From Odobenus rosmarus divergens (lineage: Eukaryota; Chordata; Mammalia; Carnivora; Odobenidae): a stretch of DNA of 64,000 bases. A program made the position numbers and the translations under genes. The stretch is taken from positions 1,404,085-1,468,084 of the forward strand of contig NW_004450323.1 in the NCBI RefSeq assembly GCF_000321225.1. Direction: 5' to 3'. A model generated the notes under the pieces. It made no database searches. It was not told where the DNA came from and saw only the letters and a program-made list of their open reading frames with translations. Below are positions 22,116 through 34,159 of the stretch, in pieces. How positions within the stretch are numbered: the first letter of the stretch is position 1; every line of letters begins with the position of its first letter.

Positions 22116-23144
22116 ATCCACCGTTGTGCCTCCCTGTTTGCTCCTATTTAGACAAATAGCATTTGTGGCTGTTATGAATTGATATATGCACCCACTTTGG
22201 TGTTGGTTAACCTCTATCCCGAGTCCACCATCAGAAACATGTACTCCTTCTCTTTCCTCACATTCCCTAGTCCCTAAGCACAGTTCTAGGGTACTTACAA
22301 AACATAATATAGGTACTTTGTTTCTTTTGTCTTCTCCTGGGGAAATGCCTTTATAAAACTTTGATCTCTAGCAATGGAGTCTGTGTTTCTTTACTCATCC
22401 CCTCCTTCGATGAATATTTATTAAACGCCAGCTCTGTGTTGGTGCTAGCCTCATTCACACGAACATACAGAAACAAAGACGTTTCAACTATTATCAGAAT
22501 CTTTTCATCTCTTTGTTGGGAGTCTCCGAGATTCAGCCTTATCTAAGGATACAGTTACAAATGAAGAACAAGCAGCAGAGCTGTACTCTATGTTCAAGGT
22601 TACATGTCATTATTGTTCCTCCTTAACCAAGGCTTGTACAATCCTTGTATTGGAAACAGGTTTCTGGCACAATAAACAATGTGCTCCCTTATCTCAGAAG
22701 CATTAAGGCGGTTCAGCGAGTTGTTTACCACACAGGTATTCCTTATTCAGCAGTTTCAGACATAATGATACCTTAAAATTCCCTAATGCTTTACCCTTCC
22801 GAAAGGTAATAAGAAATCGAAACTGTGTGCCGCTTAAATGAATTCATTTGTGTGGAGAACAAAGCCATTTTTACATACTCCTGCAATGTCCATTTGACTA
22901 GAAGCCAGAAAATTTCACACAAGCAGCAAAAATCCATCTCCTGAAATTGATTCAGGTTTTGTCTGATGGGGGGTGGGGTTAAAGAAAGAGACAGGCACGT
23001 GCTTCTAATTGCAGTTGGAAGCAGTCCCAATCACAAGAGCAGTTCTTTAAAGTTGTTGCTTTAGATTCACCTTAAAATATCTTAATGGAGCAGTAACTTT
23101 TCCTAGGAACAAAGAAAATCGAAAGGAAAGCTGGGAGTTTTTAT
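22116..23144. other. Unannotated, repeat-poor interval
   Basis: No repeat was named. Section 22620-23050 looks unique and could be conserved non-coding DNA. Confidence 0.45.
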
Positions 23145-23250
23145 TTATTAACTTAACAAATATTGAGCACCCGCCACATGAGGACCTGCAGAAACATGAA
23201 AATTCCTCACACAGGAGTTCTGCCTTCAAGAGAGTACAGTACAGCAGGCG
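23145..23250 (-). mobile_element. L2 3' end, antisense (fragment)
   Basis: 'aacttaacaaatattgagcacccgcc' followed by 'gttctgccttcaagagagtac' fits an antisense L2 terminus. Confidence 0.5.
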
Positions 23251-23259
23251 AGTTAACAG

Positions 23260-23330
23260 GCACGCACGCACACATGCACACACGCACGCGCACGTGCACT
23301 CATGCGTGCACGCACACGCACGCACGCGCA
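23260..23330 (+). repeat. Alternating CA/CG tract
   Basis: About 71 bases of nearly unbroken pyrimidine-purine alternation rich in CpG ('cacgcacgcgcacgtgcac' and similar). One 'actca' break shifts the phase. Confidence 0.95.
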
Positions 23331-23434
23331 AACTGTATTAGCCTCACTATTCAAACTCTTTTTTGGAACTTTTGCTACCCAAATTCAAAAACCGAATAGA
23401 TTCAGATACATTTTATTTTATTTTTTATTTATTT

Positions 23435-23620
23435 TTTAAAGATTTTATTTATTTATTTGACAGAGACTCAGGAGAGAGGGAACGCAAGCAGGGGGAGTGG
23501 GAGAGGGAGAAGCAGGCTTCCCGCTGAGCAGGCAGCAGGATGCCGGGCTCGATCCCAGGACCCTGGGGTCATGACCTGAGCCGAAGGTAGACACTTAATG
23601 ACTGAGCCACCCAGGCGTCC
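23435..23620 (-). mobile_element. CAN-SINE, antisense
   Basis: Full length. The flanks 'tcagatacatttt' and 'tcagatatgtttt' are a diverged target duplication. Confidence 0.95.
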
Positions 23621-24134
23621 CTCAGATATGTTTTTAAATAAACTCATCCCCATCCAAACTTTTACTACTCACTTACCCAAACTGAAGAGCCTCAGGTAAT
23701 TGGTATCTGAACCCAGCATCCAAACTGCCAGTGTCCAGACTCAGGAGCCTGACGGAGGTGGCTGGCAGAAGACTTAGTACTGTGTAAACAAGAAAAGGAC
23801 TCTAAGAATTGCCCTGAGTGCCATGAAGCTTGGAGGAGTGTGAGATACCTTCCAACGGGGGCATGATTTTATGGAGAACATATTTTAACCAAGCCTTGTG
23901 GAATGGGTAGGACTGTTTCTTTCCAACCTCAGTGCCATCTAGCAATGCTGTGTTTGTCTTTATATGGCCCCTGATGCCCCTAGCAGTTCTTCCAAACCTT
24001 TTACCACTCTTCTCAAGTCCTCTACCTCTACTCCTCCACTCATTCACTCTCAGCAAAGGACCTCACTTCTTACTTCATACAGTAGTAAGAAAGACAGAGA
24101 CAGAAAAAGAGAAAGAGAATGAGTAAGCTCTCTG
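23621..24134. other. Unannotated interval
   Basis: No recognisable gene or repeat. Confidence 0.45.
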
Positions 24135-24292
24135 GTCTCTTCTTATATGGTCACTAACTTCATCATAAGGACCCTACCATCATGAGCTCATCTACACTTA
24201 ATTACCTCTCAAAGGCCCCACCTCTAAATGCTATCTCATTGGAGTTTAGGGCTTGGCAGGGGGGCATTCAAACGTTCAAACCATGACAATAG
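24135..24292 (-). mobile_element. MaLR LTR fragment, antisense
   Basis: 'cctaccatcatgagctcatctac', 'attacctctcaaaggccccacctc' and 'gagtttagggcttggca' form the reverse of the LTR seen at 24872. Confidence 0.65.
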
Positions 24293-24871
24293 TCTAGCTT
24301 TGAATTTCCTGCCATTGTTTGCCTCTGCTTAGCCTTTTTCTCAAGCGGTTTCAAAAGAGGGGCTGACAGCTATGAGTGACTTTATTTTCCTGACCACATT
24401 TCCTGCTCCCCAATAAAAACCACCCACCCTTTCTACATTTCATCCACCCCTATTTCATTCCCATCTGTCTCAAAGGAAGGAATCCCCTAGCAGAATGACT
24501 TCTTCATTTGTCTTGTGAATTCCATCCCGTCCCAAATATATGAGTCCATGATAACCATCTTCCATGGTGTTTTTCTGTCTGCCCTGCATTCCTTCCTTCT
24601 CTAACTCCCCTTCTCTTTCCATGTGCTTTAGGCTGTCAATAATGGGACTCTGGCTTTCCCTAGCACAAGGTGGGCCCATGACCCAAATAAGGCCATTTGG
24701 AGTCTGTTTCAAGGATGGATAGAGGCACTGGAGGCTATTTAGTTGCATTCTTTTCTCTGGGATTGCCAGTTATAAGACCAGCGTAAGCCTGGCCATGTTA
24801 CATAGAGTGAGCCTGCCCAAGAACAAGGCTGAGGAGAGGCAAAAGATGCCAAGGAATACAGAGCTTGAGTA
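24293..24871. other. Unannotated interval
   Basis: The sequence is unclassified. Section 24470-24760 may be part of an old interspersed repeat, but I cannot name it. Confidence 0.4.
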
Positions 24872-25247
24872 CTGTTATGGACTGAATGTTTGTGTCCCCA
24901 CCCCCAAATTCATGTGATAAAGCCCTAACCGCTATGTGATGATAGTAATTGGAGGTGTAACCTTAGGGAGGTAATTAAGTTTAGACGAGCTCATGAAGGG
25001 AAGGTCCTCATGACGGAATTAATGCCTTCTATGAAGAGACCAGAGAGCCTGCTCTCTGTCCCTGACATGTAAGGTTATAGCAAGAAGGGACCATCTGCAA
25101 GCCAGGAAGAGAGTTCTCACCAGAACATGACCGGGCTGGTATCCTGATCTCAGATTTCTTAGCCTCCAGAACAGTGAGAAATAAGTGTCTGTTGTTGAAG
25201 CCACCCAGATTATGGTATTTTGTTATAGCAGCCTGAGCTAAGATAAG
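24872..25247 (+). mobile_element. MaLR LTR (MST/MLT1 group)
   Basis: Runs from 'tgttatggactgaatgtttgtgtcccc' through 'gtgatgatagtaattggaggt', 'ccatctgcaagccaggaaga' and 'gcctccagaacagtgagaaataag' to 'tgttatagcagcctgagctaag'. It is close to full length. Confidence 0.75.
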
Positions 25248-25658
25248 TACTGGCAACATTGTTTTTAAATTTTTGGAATTTTCAGTTACGAGAGCCAAAT
25301 CTTTTCTTTTTGCTTAAGGTTGCTTGAATTGGGTTGCTGTTGTTTGCCATTAAGAATTCTGATTAGTCTTCTTACTCCATCCATCCGCTTACTCCCCCCT
25401 CTAGTAACTTTGGTCTCTCCCCTCAAAACTAACTCTTTCCCTCAATCTATACACATGCTCCAGATTCCACTTGTCTAGAAAAATCTTTTTTGATTCTATA
25501 GCCAATTCCTCCTGTCCCTGCTTCTCTTCATAACCACAGGTCAGTGTTGGTAGGTGACAAAGTTTTCACTAGTCTGTGGCAAAGCAAACAAAAACAGTAG
25601 TAATAAGAATAATTCAGTGAGGTTTTGTGTTCAGTTAGGTTTATGGAGGTACAATTTA

Positions 25659-25857
25659 AAAGATTTATTTATTTATTTGAGAGAGAGAGAGAATGCAGAA
25701 TGCAAGCAGGGGAAGGGGCAGAGGCAGAAGGAGAAGCAGACTCTCTGCTGAGCAGGGAGCCTGACTTGGGGCTCAATCCCAGGACTCTGGGATCATGACC
25801 TGAGCTGAAACCAAGAGTCACCACTTAACCTAAAACTGAGCCACCCAGGTGCCCCTT
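25659..25857 (-). mobile_element. CAN-SINE, antisense, inside L1
   Basis: The 13-bp target 'gaggtacaattta' at 25646-25658 and 25858-25870 is L1 sequence. Confidence 0.95.
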
Positions 25858-26673
25858 GAGGTACAATTTAATACAGCAAAATTTACCCTTTTCACATACA
25901 CAGTTCTATGAATATTGAGTAATATAAACAGTTGTGAAGCTACCATGATAGTCAAAATAGAGTATTTATCAACCCCAAAACTTTCCCCTAGGACCTGACA
26001 AAGACTGATCTAACTTCTATCCCTATAATTTTCTTTTCCAGAATGTTATATAAATGGAATCATACATATTTAGCCTTTTGTGTCTGCCTTCTTTCACTTG
26101 GTATAATTATTTTGAGATTCATTCATGTTATTGTGTGTTTCGTTAGTTCATCCTTTTAATAGCTAAGTCGTATTCCATTTTATGGTGGTACCATAATTTG
26201 TTTACCCACTTCTCAGTTGATGGACACAGAGACTGTTTTCCATTTTGGATAATTATGAATAAGCTGCTGTAAACATTTGTATACAGGTCTTTGTGAGAAC
26301 ATGTGTTTTTATTTCTCTTGGGTAAGTATCTAGGAGTAGGATTGCTGGGTCATATGATAAATGTATGTTTAACTTTATGAAAAACTGCCACACTGTTTTC
26401 CAAAATGGCTGCACCATTTTGCATTCTTACCAGCAAGGTATGAGAGTTCAAGTTACTCAACATTCTTGTCAGTACCTAGTATTATTAGGGTTTGTTTTTT
26501 GGTTTGTTTGTTTGCTTGTTCTTGCCATTCTAATGGGTGTATAGTGATATTTCATTATGGTTTTACTTTATATTTCCCTGATAATGATGTTGAGTATCTT
26601 CATGGGCTTATTTGCCATCTATCTCTCTTTCTTTAATTAAGAGAGCTTTTGTCCATATTAAAAATTGAGTTGT

Positions 26674-26866
26674 GGGCGCCTGGGTGGCTCAGTTGGTTAA
26701 GCAACTGCCCTCGGCTCAGGTCACGATCCTGGAGTCCCGGGATCGAGTCCCGCATCGGGCTCCCTGCTCAGCGGGGAGTCTGCTTCTCCCTCTGACCCTC
26801 TTCCCTCTCGTGCTCTCTATCTCTCATTCTCTCTCTCTCAAATAAATAAATAAAATCTTTAAAAAA
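26674..26866 (+). mobile_element. CAN-SINE inside L1
   Basis: A perfect 14-bp target 'aaaaattgagttgt' (26660-26673 and 26867-26880) flanks this 'gaccctcttccctctcgtg'-type copy. Confidence 0.96.
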
Positions 26867-27207
26867 AAAAATTGAGTTGTTTGTGCTCTTATTGCTTTGG
26901 GAGAGTTTCTGGAAACAAGTCCTTTTAGATATGTTTTTGGCAAATATTTTCTCCTAATCTGTGCCTGTCTTTTAGTGGCATTTAAAAAGCAGAGTTTCAA
27001 ATTTTGATGAAGTCTAATCCACCGATTTTTTCTCTTATGGTTCATGCTTTTCGTGTCCTAAGAAATCTTTGTCTAACTAGGGGTTTTGTTTCTTAATTTA
27101 ACTAAACTTAATTAATTCAAAGCATTTTTAATTCTGAGTCTATGCTTCTTTCTTTGTTGGAATTAAATTATCTTTTAAAAAATAATAAAATGCTAAGAAG
27201 AATAGAA

Positions 27208-27209
27208 GA

Positions 27210-27249
<40 letters not shown>

Positions 27250-27251
27250 GT
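27208..27251 (+). repeat. (TG)n(AG)n microsatellite
   Basis: About nine TG units run into about eleven AG units. Confidence 0.95.
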
Positions 27252-27346
27252 ATGCACGTGTGCTTGCCCAGAAAAATAGAGTTGATTGATGATTTTATGT
27301 TAGTGTCATAGGTCAGGTTCCCCAGGAAACAGTCAAAAATTTGCAT

Positions 27347-27830
27347 GTGAAGACTGTCTCCTTGACCAAACTCTGGTCAGTCTCCTAAGGCTTCTTCTCC
27401 ACTAGGCTTTGACCTTGGGCTTCAGTGTCTGTCCTTGTGAAGACTACATCCCCCAGTTTTAGCAAAAATCCTAAGCCAATTTACAGAGGATCCCCCACCC
27501 TGGATATCTGATCACCCTCTATACCCAAGGAAACCCTCACCCCCTTGCATGCCCCAGGAGATACTGATCACCCTGGGCTGCCACCAGGAAGAATCTTGTT
27601 AAGACGTTTTCATCAGAATCCTCCCTCACTCCTGATGTTTCCTCTTGGTAATTTTCCATCCACTGACCCCCAACCCTGCTCCTTGGCTATAAATCCCCAC
27701 TACTTGTCCTTGTTGAATTTGTAATGGAGCCCAGCTCTATACTGAGACCTCTTTTCTTCTATTGCAATAGTTCCTGAATGAAATATTTTTGCTGCTTTGC
27801 CTACTGTCCAGCTCTGGTTTTTCTTTGACA
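27347..27830 (+). mobile_element. ERV1-like solo LTR (MER39-like)
   Basis: The order is that of a class I LTR: a start 'tgaagactgtctccttgacc', a central 'tacatcccccagttttagc', TATA-like 'ggctataaatcccc' at about 27686, and 'gagacctcttttcttctattgc' then 'tgaatgaaatatttttgctgc' near the R-U5 part, ending 'tctttgaca'. No internal viral genes flank it. Family name from memory of motif order, unaligned. Confidence 0.55.
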
Positions 27831-28894
27831 GATGCAGGAATTTTATTGGGGTGTGCTACCAGGAACAATCCCACTAAGAGAGGGCGTGAAACGGGATTGG
27901 CAGGGAGAGATGTTGAATTATGATGTCCCGCTGACCCCACAGCGGGGGGGGGGGGTGTTCCGGAGCAGCCATGGCCTTTACAGAATTGCCCTGAATAGAA
28001 AGAAGGGTCTGGACCTTGTGTTTCTCAACCCTTCCTCCCTATCCGATGAGATAAAGTGTGAAACTAATATAAAACATGGTATAGGAGTGAGAAAGAGTAA
28101 GTGTCAGAACTGTAGTAAGTCTTGGTGAGCCTGAGGCAACCCCTCTATAAGGAGAAATAAAACAAAACTAATTAGTCACTTGTGAAACCCTTTCCCTGGT
28201 TCGGTGGCCTCTGCAACCCAGCAGCCACGTATCCCGGCAACGGTCCCTGGGCTTTATCCAGGGTTTGCATCATCCCCTCCCCCACCCCCTGGGGGGTAAA
28301 GGCATCTTTGTCACCTGTTCCATTGTTTCTGGCCTTCGTGAAAAAAGGAGCAACTGTTTTTTTCTGAGTCCAAATCTTTGCCCTTTGCAGCTAGCAGATC
28401 TGCAGAGGCGAGAGAACTCCGTGCCCAGTAGTGAATCCTAGGAGGCGTGGACAGGGCTTTATAGGAGAAGTGTAATAAAGGATTCATCTTGAGAGTGTAT
28501 GAGCAATGATGTTTTGCTGGTTGTACTCTGCATGCTTGTACATCACCCATGCATCATGATGCCCTCTTGCGATTGCCATCAATCTAAGTCGAAAAGGCAG
28601 AGAGAAGCTCAAAGTCGCCCGCCATCCAGCGCTACACAAACAAACCTGAGGATCCAGTGGAGGGAAGGGGTTCTTCCTTCCCCAGGGTGGTCCTCCTGGC
28701 CCCTTTTAGTCCTCTCAGCAAAAAGTGCTCCTGGGAGTTGGAACTGTCAGGAGAGATGACGTCTATCTGCTATCATATTTTTCATCTGAATTTCCTCTTG
28801 AAATGAGGGGAGACTAGCCTAGGATCATTCGACTAGCTTGTGGCAAAGCCAGAATTAGAGTCAGATGTCCTGTCTCTCAAGTCAAACGAGCCAG
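27831..28894. other. Unclassified interval
   Basis: Includes a G10 run at 27944-27953. The section 28180-28500 has an LTR-like look ('ctttataggagaagtgtaataaagg') but is not assigned. Open frames at 27832-28128 and 28499-28759 show no domain. Confidence 0.4.
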
Positions 28895-29240
28895 ACACCC
28901 TGAGCTATCCTTAATTCTCCTGTCTTCCCCACCTCCTACATCCACGTAGTCATTAAGTTATTTTGACTTAAAAACAGCTCTCAGGCTTGTCCCTTCTCCC
29001 CAGTTTTCAGTACTTCTTCTTTTGCTTAGGTCCCATCTACTCTCCTGGGCAGTTACAGTAGCTTTGTAACTGATCTCTCTGCCTTGCTTTCTTCCATTAA
29101 CAGCGCATTTTGCACATGGCAGCCGGAGTTATGGTTTACAAGCATAAATTTGGCAACTCATTCCCCTGCAGAAACCTTTCCACTGCTCCCATTCCTTTTC
29201 ATGATCACGGTACAAACTCCTTAGCCATACATATAAATGT
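28895..29240 (+). mobile_element. L2, first segment
   Basis: Sense L2 motifs: 'gagctatccttaattctcctgtc', 'cagtagctttgtaactgatctctctgccttgc', 'cttttcatgatcacgg'-type region. Continues at 29795. Confidence 0.62.
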
Positions 29241-29794
29241 CATCCTTGGCATTGACAACATCATGACAAACTGGACTGCAAGGCAAATTAACAGTGGCTT
29301 TAGCCATAGGATATTCCTAAAATAGGCAGTCTTACAATTGGTTTGGTGACTCTGTGATGTTGTTGGAGACCCCAAAACTTTCTGTCCTTTCTCTTCTATC
29401 CTCACTGGGTGGCTTTCTTCCTCAGGGTCACAAGATGGCTATCACAGCTCTAGGTATCACACCCTCATATGACAACATCTAAATTGCAAAGGAAGGGATG
29501 GAGGAGAAAGGGAACTCCAGGTACACAATCCTTTTTTTTTTTTTTAATCAAAGATGAAACCCTTTCCTCAATGTCGTCCCTCCACCAGACTTCTTCTATT
29601 TTTCTAGCCAGACCAAGCGCCATGCCCAGCCCTAGACGAAGCATTTTCATCAAAGGTAAAGTGGATTGTCTAGATTGGCTTAGGCCAATTGTGATTCATG
29701 TCCTGAGCCTGGACACCTGAACAAAATCCACGTTCTGTTCGTAAGAAGGAGAAATGGCTCGTGAGATGGCAACCTACAGTGAGTGTGTACCCCA
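29241..29794. mobile_element. Unclassified old element splitting an L2
   Basis: About 550 bp separates two collinear L2 segments. Motifs 'ctcagggtcacaagatggct', 'ccctttcctcaatg' and 'gattggcttaggccaattgtg' resemble an ancient mammalian interspersed repeat whose name I cannot give with confidence. Confidence 0.4.
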
Positions 29795-30112
29795 ATCTAC
29801 AAGGCCCTTATGAGCTAGCCTCTACTTACCCTTGTACATTTTCTGACACTCTCCTTTATAGCAACCTTTTACTCCAGCCCTATGGAACCACTCACACTTT
29901 CCAGAATGGTCCTCTTCCCGCTGCCTGAAATAACCCTTTTCCCTGGATAATCTTATGAATACTCATTCTTCTTGGAAAACTCAACTAAAATGTATTGGCT
30001 TTGTAAAAATCTTTCCTGATCCTTCAAAGCAGGATCAGTCACCCTTGACCTTTCTTGGTCCAGATGGTGCCTGGTACATTGTAGTTGCTCAATAAATATT
30101 TGTTGAGAATCT
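29795..30112 (+). mobile_element. L2, second segment (3' end)
   Basis: Resumes with 'aaggcccttatgagctagcc' and ends with 'ggtgcctggtacattgtagttgctcaataaatatttgtt', split here across the normal L2 terminus. Confidence 0.7.
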
Positions 30113-30195
30113 GCATCTTTCAAGTGTGCTGTTATTTTGAGCTGTTAGGTTATTACCACTGCATACATTTCAATTAATATCATTACTTTCATCAT

Positions 30196-30668
30196 AGAGC
30201 CATGTGATGGTTAATTTTATGTATCAGCTTGGTCAGGACAGATATTTGGTTAAACATTATTTCTGGATGAGATTAGCCTTTGCAAGAGTAGGCTGAGTAA
30301 AGTGGCTTGCCCTCTCCAATGTAGGTGGGCTTTATCCAATCTGTTGAGCACTTGACTAGAACAAAAATGCAGAGGAAAGAATTCACCCTTGGCCTGACTG
30401 GTTGACCTGAGGCACTGGCTTTCTCCTGCTCTTGGATCGAGACTTATATCATCAACTCCCCGGGTTCAAAGGCCTTCAGGTTTAGACTGGAACTACACAC
30501 CAGTTTTCCTGAGTCTCCAGTTTACAGACAGCAGACGGTAGGGCTTCTCAGCCTCCAGAATCATGGGAGCCAATTCCTTATTTTTTTTTTTATCTATCTA
30601 TCTTATCTATCTATCTATCTATCTATCTATCATCTATTCTGTGTCTCTGCAGAACCCCGGCTAATAGA
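30196..30668 (+). mobile_element. LTR-like mammalian repeat with TATC array
   Basis: Runs from 'tgatggttaattttatgtatcagc' through 'cttatccaatctgttgagc'-like and 'gcctccagaatcatgggagcc' to 'tctctgcagaaccccggctaata'. The AT-rich part near its end has become a TATC microsatellite. Confidence 0.6.
30592..30636 (+). repeat. (TATC)n microsatellite
   Basis: About ten TATC units with one 'ttatc' interruption. Confidence 0.93.
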
Positions 30669-32475
30669 AGACAGTTAAATTCGGTAGTATAGGAAAATGT
30701 TTCTAAAAGGTGGGATTAAGTTGTTGAAAGGGAATGTCATTTTGAGGGACCTAAAATATCCTAACTTGATGCTTAGTCTCTTATTATTCATAACATGAGA
30801 CTATTATTATTCATCATATTCTATTTAATGGTGTCTACGATAAAGAATTCTCTTTCACTCTCGTGTATCTTGCATAGCTCCTTTTGCATCAGAGAAACTA
30901 TCTTATGCATGTCATGCAGAGATAGGGACACTTAGAAATGCTCATTTGTATTGGGGTTAATACTAGCTGGGGCGGGGGGGTGTGCGTGGGCAGAAAAATT
31001 ACTGAAATGCACCAGTAGGAAAAGGGTGACAGGATGAGTGAAAATGAAGTAGAAAGTGATAAAATGTTAGAGTGCAATTTAGCCGGAAGTGTGGGAAGCA
31101 AATTCACAATAATGTCAGGTGGCACAGGTACTGAGCCTTAAGTACCATGAATGTACAAGAACCTTATTCCCTTTGTAATTGTCTCTCCATTCTTGTAAGC
31201 AGTCTGTTTCCTTGTCACCAGGCTCAGGAAGTGACGTTCCACCTTCCCGGGAGTGCTGTGCTCTGAGCCGCAGGAGGGTGGCTTAGGGCCGGTCCAGCAA
31301 AGCAGGTGCAGCAAATCTCTGGCGTTCTGCTGCTGACAGGTATCGGCTGGCGAATAAAGAGAAGCCGGCAATGTCCACGCAGTCACAGAACGAGACTTTG
31401 AGGAGGAAAGGACTCATATCAACAGAATGAGACTAAGGAGGAAAACAAGGGCTCTGAGTTAAAGACTAGAAGAAAAGGGAAAAGAAGGAAGATGGAAAGA
31501 AGGATAAAAAGAAGGGAAGGAAGGAAGAAAGGGGGGGAGGGAGGGAGTTGAAGCCCTGAAGTTTACAAAGGACATCTGAAGTTGGTTGGACTGTTGCTTC
31601 CAGGAATCTCTGCCTAATTTCTTTGAACTATGACTCAGGTCCTTACCCAGGGGCAAGTCTGTCCTTGTTCTGACAGAACTTTAAACTATTTACCCCGGAC
31701 TCAGCCCAGGTGGCTTCTCCGTTCTCCGTATCTAGTTATCTCCTTTGCAGGCAAGAATCATGGATGCCCCGCCTTGTGCCCCCCTGACAGGGGCAGAGTT
31801 CTGATTCTCCTGTCACACTGTGGTTGTTCCTCAGCCACTGCCTCAACCGGGCTGCTTCCCCTGTCTTTTAGCCGCCACCTTGGTTCCCTTGGAACATCTG
31901 CAGCTGAGGGCTAGCATTGGGGGAAGAGGAGGAGAGGGTTACATGCAGTGCTTGCTGTTTAATAAGGGTGTGTCTGGCCCTTTCAGCCAAACAGCCTTCT
32001 TTAGATTCAGAAAAAGTACATGCCTGCTAAACTAGATTGGATCTTCCTGGGGGCGGTTACCAAGGAGAGCCAGAGCACCTGCCCTGGAGGAAGATGTTTG
32101 GTTGCTTAGTCCCTCAGGCTCCTCTGGGCACAGCTCTGTTCCTCTTGCTCCTCCCGGGCACCCTGTGGCCTCCACTATCTCTATGGGCTCCTAAAATCTG
32201 CCCCGGGCAACAGAACTAATGAGCTCATTCACACAGTCGCTATGGCTAAATAAGAAACTTCTCCCTAAAGCTCTTAAAACAAAGGGATTAATGACTCTTT
32301 TTGACATCCTGAGTTCTCAGTACCAAGGAAAGAGAGATGTTTTAGAGGATACGGAAGCCTTCTTGATATCTCTATCATACCTCATGGGAGTTAGCCTCTC
32401 ATTAAGACTGGCTCTTTACTATGCCCGGCAAAATGTGCTTGATATTCAAAGTGAGTATGAAGTCTCCTCTTTTCT
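30669..32475. other. Unannotated interval with GA-rich patch
   Basis: No gene recognised. A purine tract (GAAG/GGAA units) lies at about 31475-31550. A G-run lies near 30970. Open frames at 31630-32482 are short, in different frames, and lack domains. Confidence 0.45.
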
Positions 32476-32667
32476 TTTTTAAAGATTTTATTTATTTATT
32501 TGACACAGAGAGAGAGAGCACAAGCAGGGGGAGAGAGAAAGAGGGAGAGGGAGAAACAGGCTCTCCGCTGAGCAGGGAGCCCGACGCGGGTCTCGATCCC
32601 AGGACCCTGGGATCACGACCTGAGCCGAAGGCAGACGTTTAACTGACTGAGCCACCCAGGCGCCCTT
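32476..32667 (-). mobile_element. CAN-SINE, antisense
   Basis: A perfect 16-bp target 'aagtctcctcttttct' (32460-32475 and 32668-32683) flanks it. Confidence 0.97.
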
Positions 32668-32865
32668 AAGTCTCCTCTTTTCTGAACCAAACTTCATATG
32701 AAGCACAATCAACCTGACCTTTACCGAGCACTTGCCATGACCAGGTATTTTGCTAAGCACTTTACAATACGCATTTCCCCTTCTATCTGAAAGTTCACTT
32801 TACACCACTTCACTTTTGCAAAAGACCCACATCAGTACCTCTTTTTTGATAACAGGAAGAAATTT

Positions 32866-33054
32866 GGGGCACCTGGGTGGCTCAGTCAGTTAAGCGTCTG
32901 CCTTCTGCTCAGGTCACGGTCCCAGGGTCCTGGGATGGAGCCCCGCATCATCGTGCTTCCTACTCAGCGGGGAGTCTGCTCCCCCTCCTTTTGTCCCTCT
33001 CCCTGCTTGTGTGCTCTCTCTCTCAAATAAGTAAATAAAGTCTTTCTAAAAAAG
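32866..33054 (+). mobile_element. CAN-SINE
   Basis: Full length, with 'agaaatt' at both ends as a short, worn target duplication. Confidence 0.94.
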
Positions 33055-33714
33055 AAAGAAATTCAAAGAGAATTTTCGCTCTTACAAAATGGTAATTGTT
33101 TCTTTGCTTTAGGTCATTTCAGCTTACAAAAATTTTCATAGGAATGCTCTACTTTCAGATAGTGGGAGAAGCCTATACATTATTTTATTCTCAAATTTAG
33201 GCAGTATCATGTAAGATCCTCTTGATTTACCTGAACCAATCAGGTTTAAGTGCAAAGGGCATTTACAGGCTCATGAGACAGGTACAGGGCTGACTTCAGA
33301 CAGGACTGGAATCTAACAATGTTATCTGAACCTTGTCTCCCTCCATCTCCTGGATTGGCTCCACCTTCCTTTGCTTGTTGTCTTTGTTCTCAGGTTGTAC
33401 ATGGGGGCAGGTAACTGGAGCTGCTCCAGCCAGACGGTCTTCCAGTGTCTATTCTCAGTGGGAAATCGAGAGCTTCCTCCTGAATGCTCAGGCGCACTCT
33501 AATTAGAAGGGGTCACATGCTCATCCCTGCACTGGTCTCATGGCCAGGGGGCCTCACAGAGTCTCTCCTGGATCACGTTCTGCATTCCTGGAGTGAGGTG
33601 GCGGAGACCCCAACCAGGCCAGAGGGATACAGAGTAGGAGAGCAGGATCCCCAAAAGGATATTGGGGAAACAGATACTCAGTAGGCACCAAGAAACTTTC
33701 AAAACCCTTGTGAG
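33055..33714. other. Interval with possible unclassified old repeat
   Basis: Section 33240-33690 ('caatcaggtttaag', 'ggcaggtaactggagctgctcc', 'ggtcacatgctcatccctgcactgg', 'tggccagggggcc') resembles an old mammalian repeat, perhaps related to the insert at 29241. No gene. Confidence 0.35.
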
Positions 33715-33832
33715 TGTTAGTATTCCAGTTTAATAGATGAGGAAACTGAGGATTAGGGGGTTTAAGTAACTTGTCCAAGGTCACTGCTAAGTACCTGGCA
33801 GAGCAGAGGCTTGAATCCTGTTGTATCTACTA
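33715..33832 (-). mobile_element. MIR, antisense
   Basis: 'aatagatgaggaaactgagg', 'gtaacttgtccaaggtcac', 'cttgaatcctg' in antisense MIR order. Confidence 0.8.
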
Positions 33833-34159
33833 AGCCGTACTTGCTGTTCCATTTATTCAGAGGAAATGTTTGCTCTTTAAATAAATAAAACCAAGACTGT
33901 ATAAACTAGAGTAAAAGAATTAATGTCAAATTTTCCATAATGAAAATCATCCCTAACTTGCCCTGCAAATGTATCCTAGAGGACAGCCTAGAAGTCCCCT
34001 AAGGAGGCATAACTCACTTTCCAATATGCCATTGGCCAAGTTCTGCTGCCGAGGGATAGGCAGGGAGTATGGCTATTTATTAAATAGACTTGCTTCTGAC
34101 ACCATCATCAGAACAATTTGAACCAAGAACTCTGCTGGCTTTAAGAAAATCACCACGTT

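Larger units (their letters stand above)
25636..27085 (-). mobile_element. L1M ORF2 C-terminus and 3' UTR, antisense, hit by two SINEs
   Basis: Antisense L1 motifs are in order: 'acagcaaaatttaccctttt', 'ccattttatggtggtacc'-like, 'aggattgctgggtcatatgat', 'ttccaaaatggctgcaccat', 'tttccctgataatgatgttgag', 'ttttctcctaatctgtgcctg'. SINEs at 25659-25857 and 26674-26866 interrupt it. No intact frame. Confidence 0.82.

Noticed and set aside
23260..23330. Possible CRISPR-like or satellite array
   Set aside because: There are no spacers and no unit longer than a few bases. It is a simple alternating repeat in a mammalian genome.
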